Shown here one piece after another: positions 59,392-64,000 of a stretch of DNA of 64,000 nucleotides; within the stretch, counting starts at the first letter, position 1; each line of letters begins with the position of its first letter. Below the pieces are notes generated by a model. It had not been told where the DNA came from and did no database searches. It saw only the letters and a program-made list of their open reading frames with translations. Origin of the DNA: Ornithinibacillus salinisoli (GTDB taxonomy: Bacteria > Bacillota > Bacilli > Bacillales > Amphibacillaceae); the NCBI RefSeq assembly GCF_042682545.1, contig NZ_JBHUHQ010000017.1; one strand, written 5' to 3'. The position numbers were made by a program, and so were the translations under genes.

Positions 59392-60561
59392 ATCATGCTC
59401 GATGTCGACTTCTACTTTTTTGAAATACATTGCGAATACGATAATCAGTAGCATGGCCACAATCAAATAGAAAAAAGATACGCCAGGAATTAATTGAAGA
59501 AATAACCCACCTAAATATGGTCCGCTAATACTACCAATACTAAAAGCGACCCCGCACATGATATTTCCTGCAGGGAGTAAGCCTCTTGGCAGTAAATCAG
59601 TCATATACGAAATCCCGAGTGAAAATAAGGAGCCAACAAACATCCCAGCCAACGTAAATAAAATAAATAAAGCAACAACAGATGTGTCGAAAAATGCAGC
59701 TAGTAAAAAGATTAATAACCCGCCAATTAATACGAATAGAAGTATTTTTCTTCGGCCTACTCGGTCACTAAGGATGCCTAATGGCAGTTGGGAAATTAAG
59801 CTTCCAGCTGCAAAACAAGGAATAATTAAAGATAGCATGTTAATGTCATGGCCGATACGTAAACCGTAAATGGGGAAAATCCCATGAAGCACTGCCTCTA
59901 AAAACCCATAACCAAATGGAGCAAGAAGTGCAACCCAAGCAATTTTTCCAGTTTGGATAAACCGTTTAAATGAACTAGATGAATGTGTGATAGTATCCGT
60001 ATTCTCTTCATCAGGCCATCTATTTCTTACAAATAACATAAGGGACCACACAATCATGCTAAGAATAGCAGAAACGATAAACGGAAAAGCCTCACTAACA
60101 GACAGCAATCTCGACATCAATGGCCCGATAGCAAATCCTAATCCAAAGAACATACCGTATAAAGCGATATTTCTTCCGCGTGTTTCTTTTGCAGCCGTAG
60201 TCGTGATCCAAGTTTGTGTTCCGAAATGAAGCATGTTATCCCCAATTCCGATGGTCACTCTTAAAATAAACCAAAACCATAACGCATCCCATAATGGAAA
60301 CATGGCAAGCGAAATGAAAACAAGTAATCCACCGATAACAATTATCGGTTTAAAGCCGAATTTTTGCATTGGTTTTTCCATAAAAGGAGATGCGATTAAC
60401 ACACCTATATATAATCCAGTAGCATGTAAGCCATTAACCGATGATGGTACACCATTTTGTTCCAAAATAATTGCTAATAATGGTAATAACATGCCCTGGG
60501 AAAACCCAGAAATGGTTACAAGTGCAATTAATATCCAAAATCGTACGTTAGGTGAAACCAT
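59371..60561 (-). CDS. yfkF: MFS transporter, YfkF-like
   Basis: 396 residues, 12 predicted helices in two halves with a central loop (about 185-200). Motif-A-like sequences: GILSDRVGRRKILLF in the second half, and an MFS start GFSQGMLLPLLAIILEQNG. Probably an exporter. Its position next to yfkD and near yfkJIH and pdaA matches the B. subtilis yfk region, hence the name; the substrate is unknown. The ATG at 60561 follows AAGGGGGATC at normal spacing; the frame continues upstream to 60624 without a ribosome site. Confidence 0.8.
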   Translation of the reverse strand: MVSPNVRFWILIALVTISGFSQGMLLPLLAIILEQNGVPSSVNGLHATGLYIGVLIASPFMEKPMQKFGFKPIIVIGGLLVFISLAMFPLWDALWFWFILRVTIGIGDNMLHFGTQTWITTTAAKETRGRNIALYGMFFGLGFAIGPLMSRLLSVSEAFPFIVSAILSMIVWSLMLFVRNRWPDEENTDTITHSSSSFKRFIQTGKIAWVALLAPFGYGFLEAVLHGIFPIYGLRIGHDINMLSLIIPCFAAGSLISQLPLGILSDRVGRRKILLFVLIGGLLIFLLAAFFDTSVVALFILFTLAGMFVGSLFSLGISYMTDLLPRGLLPAGNIMCGVAFSIGSISGPYLGGLFLQLIPGVSFFYLIVAMLLIIVFAMYFKKVEVDIEHDKKEIEH

Positions 60562-60693
60562 AAAGATCCCCCTTACTAAATAATGTCGCTCTTTCAATGT
60601 AATTTGTTTTTTATAAAGAGTCAATTCGAAGATATCGTACGTATAATATTTACTTGTCCGAAAAAACTAAAGCAAAAAGAAAGGAGTGCAATA

Positions 60694-61512
60694 ATGAAAA
60701 AGTATAACCATTTTGGATTTGCTTTAATTGTACTTACTGTAGTTTTATTGATGTTTCCGGTTACAGGCTTTAGTGAAGAAAAAGAAGATAAAAAAAATGA
60801 GGATAAAGAGGAGTTTGGTGTACCTAGTCATGTACTAAATATCTCCAAAGAAAACACCTATCCAAACTCAACAGCAGATGAAGAGATAATAGAACCAAGT
60901 GAATTAACGAAAGAGTTAATAGACGGTGTTGATGTTCCAATCAAAAATCCAAATTTAATCAAGATGTTAAACGAGACATCATTAAACCCTTCTCCAATTG
61001 CCTTTGGTTATCGTGGTACGGTCTTTCTTGGACGATGGCCGTTAAATTATAAATCAACAGAAACGACCGTAAACTGGGAATTTCAACCGATTAATACAAA
61101 TGAATTAAATAATTTAGGTGGAGATACGAATCAGAAGCTGAATTATATGCAACAGGAACAAAAGGAAATTAAAGGTGCATTAACAAGTAAAATTGCAAAT
61201 CCGAAAGATGTTAAGACAATGATGTTACTAACATCGCAAGAAAAAACGAAGCTACCGCTATCGTATAGCACGATGATCGGAAGAGGAACAAAGAAAGACA
61301 ATTCCTATGGCGTACCACCGAAGAAATATGGAGAACTAAAAGCCTTTGCGCCTGCAGTTAATGAAAAAGGACAAGTTACATTTGGTGAAGTTTATATTCA
61401 ATTAAAGGGTTCTAAAAAATCGATAGTAGTAAAAAATGTCACCAAACAAGGAATTGGTGCATGGATACCAATTCAGGAGCATGTTTCCTTCTCCTTCCAA
61501 CTAAAACAATAG
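60694..61512 (+). CDS. yfkD: YfkD-family secreted protein
   Basis: 272 residues. An N-terminal signal peptide or anchor (about 8-28, ending VTGFSEE) is followed by a charged linker and a conserved domain: VPSHVLNISKENTYPNS, IKMLNETSLNPSPIAFGYRG, TVFLGRWPLNY, NVTKQGIGAWIPIQEHVSF. This matches what I recall of B. subtilis YfkD in length and sequence. Function unknown. AAGGAG precedes the ATG at 60694; the frame upstream to 60583 lacks a site and overlaps the promoter of the divergent yfkF. Confidence 0.85.
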   Translation: MKKYNHFGFALIVLTVVLLMFPVTGFSEEKEDKKNEDKEEFGVPSHVLNISKENTYPNSTADEEIIEPSELTKELIDGVDVPIKNPNLIKMLNETSLNPSPIAFGYRGTVFLGRWPLNYKSTETTVNWEFQPINTNELNNLGGDTNQKLNYMQQEQKEIKGALTSKIANPKDVKTMMLLTSQEKTKLPLSYSTMIGRGTKKDNSYGVPPKKYGELKAFAPAVNEKGQVTFGEVYIQLKGSKKSIVVKNVTKQGIGAWIPIQEHVSFSFQLKQ

Positions 61513-61524
61513 GTACTACTTGCT

Positions 61525-61570
61525 ATAAAAGCTCTGCGTGTGAAAGTGACTACAGAGCTTTTATTCTTTT
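61525..61570 (+). terminator. Intrinsic terminator
   Basis: ATAAAAGCTCTG pairs with CAGAGCTTTTAT, followed by T-rich sequence. Confidence 0.85.
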
Positions 61571-61674
61571 CTTTTTTTGGAATAAATTTTTCAAAAAAAG
61601 GGATTGATTTTATCGCTTTAGTACTTTAGTATAGTAAAGAGATAAAATAATGCAAGTGGAGAGGGGAAATATAA

Positions 61675-62979
61675 ATGGAGTGGGTAGTCGTTGTTTCTGT
61701 ACTCGTAATGACTGTTTTAAGCTTATTACGTGTTAATGTTATTATTGCTATTATAATTGCTGCGCTTACAGCAGGATTACTATCTGGATTATCGTTTGTT
61801 GAATCCATCGATATGTTAGTGGAAGGGATGGGAGGTCAAGCAAATACGGCATTAAGTTATATATTACTCGGTGCATTTGCTGTAGCTATTAGTTACACAG
61901 GGATCACCACAATTCTTGTAAACTATTTAATACGTGTGCTAACTGGAAAGAAAACGATGATGTTATTAGCCATCGCAGGTGTAGCATCTTTATCACAAAA
62001 CTTAGTACCAGTGCATATTGCATTTATTCCAATATTAATACCACCACTTTTAAAACTGTTTGATAGAATGCGGTTGGATCGACGGGGTGTAGCTGTTGCG
62101 CTTACGTTCGGATTGAAAGCACCATATATCATGATTCCAGCAGGATTTGGACTGTTATTTCACGGAATTATTGTGGATGGAATGGTGCAAAACGGGTCAG
62201 CTTTAACAAAGGGAGAGGCAGCTTTTGCAATGCTTATCCCAGGGTCTGGTATGATTTTAGGTTTATTAATTGCTATTTTCATTACGTATCGCAAAGACCG
62301 CGATACAAGTACTGGTCCACTAGAAGGTAAGGAGAATCAAGAGGAATTAACTGTTGTGACATTTAACGCAAAACATGGTTGGACGCTTGTAGCCATTGTC
62401 GCTGCTTTAGCCGTACAATTATGGACAGATAATTTAATTCTTGGTGCGTTAACAGGTTTAGCTGTTATGTTCCTTTGTATCGTCGTACCTTTTAAAAATG
62501 GGGATAAAATTGTTTCTGACGGAGTTAGTATGATGGGGACAATAGCATTTGTTATGCTTGTCGCATCTGGATTTGGGAACATTTTGAAGGAAACAGGATC
62601 TGTCGAAGCATTAGTAGAACTGTCTTCTGGCTTTTTAGGTGATAACAAAGCATTAATTGCATTTATATTATTACTTGTCGGATTGGTTATTACGATGGGA
62701 ATTGGTTCTTCTTTTGGGACGATTCCAATTATCGCTGCTTTGTTTGTGCCGATTTGTATGGCTGCAGGATTCTCACCACTAGCAACAGCAACTTTAATTG
62801 GTACTGCAGGTGCCCTGGGGGACGCTGGATCACCTGCCTCTGATAGTACTTTAGGACCAACTTCAGGCTTAAATGCAGACGGTAAGCATAATCACATTTG
62901 GGATACATGTGTACCAACATTTGTACACTTTAACATTCCCTTATTCTTGTTCGGGTGGATCGGTGCAATTATCTTATAG
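61675..62979 (+). CDS. NhaC-like Na+/H+ antiporter family protein (YuiF type)
   Basis: 434 residues, about 11-12 membrane helices. An N-terminal Na_H_antiport_2-like segment (VVVVSVLVMTVLSLLRVNVI) is followed by the antiporter family core: ALSYILLGAFAVAI, SLSQNLVPVHIAFIPILIPP, IGTAGALGDAGSPASDSTLG. Proteins of this type are annotated as Na+/H+ antiporters or amino-acid transporters; the mechanism is unproven for many. GAGAGGGGAAATATAA precedes the ATG. Single gene, with pdaA 55 bases behind it. Confidence 0.82.
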   Translation: MEWVVVVSVLVMTVLSLLRVNVIIAIIIAALTAGLLSGLSFVESIDMLVEGMGGQANTALSYILLGAFAVAISYTGITTILVNYLIRVLTGKKTMMLLAIAGVASLSQNLVPVHIAFIPILIPPLLKLFDRMRLDRRGVAVALTFGLKAPYIMIPAGFGLLFHGIIVDGMVQNGSALTKGEAAFAMLIPGSGMILGLLIAIFITYRKDRDTSTGPLEGKENQEELTVVTFNAKHGWTLVAIVAALAVQLWTDNLILGALTGLAVMFLCIVVPFKNGDKIVSDGVSMMGTIAFVMLVASGFGNILKETGSVEALVELSSGFLGDNKALIAFILLLVGLVITMGIGSSFGTIPIIAALFVPICMAAGFSPLATATLIGTAGALGDAGSPASDSTLGPTSGLNADGKHNHIWDTCVPTFVHFNIPLFLFGWIGAIIL

Positions 62980-63034
62980 TTGAATAAATGTTTTGTTTAT
63001 GGGGGAGAGTAAGAAAGCAGATAGGTGGGTTGAT

Positions 63035-63832
63035 ATGAACAAGAAAAGAAGCATATTATTAATCACTTGTATGTTCTTTCTATCTTTCTCCATGAACCAT
63101 ATAGATGTTCAAGCAAAGGGGTACGGATGGGGATTTAAGAAAAATTCCAACCACGAAATCCCAGATGTAGGCATATACAGAGATATACTTAAAAAATATG
63201 GTGCATATTACGTTGATGATTCTGGAGAAAAAAACGTATACTTAACGTTTGATAACGGATATGAACAAGGGTACACCAATGAAGTCCTCGATGTACTAAA
63301 AAAGGAAAATGTACCTGCTACATTTTTTGTAACGGGGCATTATGTTACTAGTCAGCCAGAACTGATTAAACGAATGGTTAATGAAGGTCATATCGTAGGG
63401 AATCACTCGTATCATCATCCTGATTTTACAATTGTAACGAAAGATGTCATGAAGCGAGAATTAGAGTCCCTTGAGAAGGCTGTCGCCAATGTGTCTGATC
63501 AAAAGGATATGAAATATTTACGCCCGCCAAAGGGAATGTTTAACGAAGAGACGTTACAGTGGTCCAATGAGTTAGGATATATTCAGGTATTTTGGTCATT
63601 AGCTTTTATTGACTGGAATACGGATTCCCAAAGAGGTTGGCAATTTGCTTTTGATCAAATAATGAAGCAAATTCATCCTGGAGCAATTATTCTGCTACAT
63701 GCAGTATCCGAAGACAATGCAAAAGCATTAGAACATTTGATAAAAGAATTACGAGAAGAAGGCTATACATTTAAAAGTTTAGATGATTTTGTAATCAAAG
63801 ATAAAATACCAGAAGGAATCTACGGGTACTAA
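63035..63832 (+). CDS. pdaA: Polysaccharide deacetylase PdaA, delta-lactam-forming
   Basis: 265 residues (B. subtilis PdaA: 263). A signal peptide (about 1-24, ending VQAKGYG) precedes a NodB domain: LTFDNGYEQGYT, with Asn at the second position as in known PdaA enzymes; GNHSYHHPDF (metal HxxxH); RPPKGMFNE; GAIILLHAVSED. PdaA removes the acetyl group from muramic acid after CwlD has cut the peptide, allowing muramic delta-lactam to form in spore cortex. The ATG at 63035 follows AGGTGGG. Its presence indicates sporulation. A terminator follows. Confidence 0.92.
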   Translation: MNKKRSILLITCMFFLSFSMNHIDVQAKGYGWGFKKNSNHEIPDVGIYRDILKKYGAYYVDDSGEKNVYLTFDNGYEQGYTNEVLDVLKKENVPATFFVTGHYVTSQPELIKRMVNEGHIVGNHSYHHPDFTIVTKDVMKRELESLEKAVANVSDQKDMKYLRPPKGMFNEETLQWSNELGYIQVFWSLAFIDWNTDSQRGWQFAFDQIMKQIHPGAIILLHAVSEDNAKALEHLIKELREEGYTFKSLDDFVIKDKIPEGIYGY

Positions 63833-63836
63833 ACAA

Positions 63837-63865
63837 ACCGATGAGATAATCTCATCGGTATTTTT
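63837..63865 (+). terminator. Intrinsic terminator of pdaA
   Basis: ACCGATGAGAT pairs with ATCTCATCGGT, then ATTTTT. Confidence 0.85.
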
Positions 63866-64000
63866 AATAGTCCAGCGTACAATGTCAAATACTTTTTTCA
63901 AGTTTTTGAGTAACTCTAATACACCTACCGCAATTTCAAAATTTTTACAAGTAGCATTTAACCAAGTTTATTATAAAATAGGCTCCATTTTCTTGATTCA
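63866..64000. other. Non-coding end of window
   Basis: AT-rich sequence with no supported gene. A short string CAAAATTTTTACAAGT at 63938 resembles the centre of the palindrome at 1907-1947, but the GGTGCC arms are missing. Confidence 0.4.

Overview
The window comes from a low-GC Gram-positive, almost certainly an endospore-forming member of the Bacillaceae. Shine-Dalgarno sites are strong (AAGGAGG type), GTG and TTG starts are frequent, and intrinsic terminators sit between most units. Many genes are recognisable relatives of Bacillus subtilis genes: mreBH, yojN/yojO, niaR, and the yfkJ-yfkI-yfkH, yfkF, yfkD and pdaA neighbourhood. PdaA makes the muramic delta-lactam of the spore cortex. The many sodium-coupled carriers (NSS, SSS, AGCS, NhaC-like) and the Bacillaceae-type dispersed repeats suggest a marine, halophilic or alkaliphilic relative such as Oceanobacillus or Virgibacillus; that genus-level guess is inference.

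Layout. 1-14.9 kb is mixed housekeeping and signalling: the end of an EAL protein, an MFS pump, a MoxR/VWA pair, an MpsC-family protein, an amidase, a full GGDEF-EAL protein, an IS3 OrfA-like remnant, a hydrolase-like transcription regulator that has lost its catalytic residues, a pseudouridine synthase, a P1 peptidase and a thioredoxin-like protein. 14.9-17.5 kb holds an FMN riboswitch, a MITE-like repeat and a reduced riboflavin operon (ribE, ribB, ribH; no ribD, and no RibA domain on RibB). 17.6-23.1 kb has an ABC-F protein, an Ntn-hydrolase and two poorly known proteins, followed by a nested repeat region.

23.6-39.3 kb is the metabolic core. A leftward kynU-kynB-kynA operon with an NSS amino-acid carrier degrades tryptophan to anthranilate. 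Facing it is a rightward operon (class I aminotransferase, ThDP-dependent decarboxylase-like enzyme, ALDH7-like dehydrogenase, L-lysine 6-dehydrogenase-like protein), then an IclR regulator and a DUF3870 gene. Beyond a tandem-repeat block, a leftward operon encodes a CaiB-type CoA-transferase, an acyl-CoA dehydrogenase and a GabD-like aldehyde dehydrogenase. Together the two operons could supply every step from lysine through 2-aminoadipate, 2-oxoadipate, glutarate semialdehyde and glutarate to crotonyl-CoA. I regard this as the most interesting hypothesis in the window.

39.6-64 kb returns to general functions: an SMP-30 lactonase-like protein, a kinase-like protein, a DinB protein, a Cys-cluster/pentapeptide protein, MreBH, PlsC, glutaminase, a SRAP protein, a sodium:solute symporter divergent from niaR, YpiP, an M3-like peptidase, an AlsT-type carrier, the yfkJIH operon, an iron/zinc-type P1B-ATPase with Fur- and PerR-like boxes upstream, an amino-acid ABC transporter without an ATPase gene, YfkF and YfkD homologues, an NhaC-like antiporter and PdaA. 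No rRNA, tRNA, CRISPR array or prophage was seen. Most dispersed repeats lie between genes.
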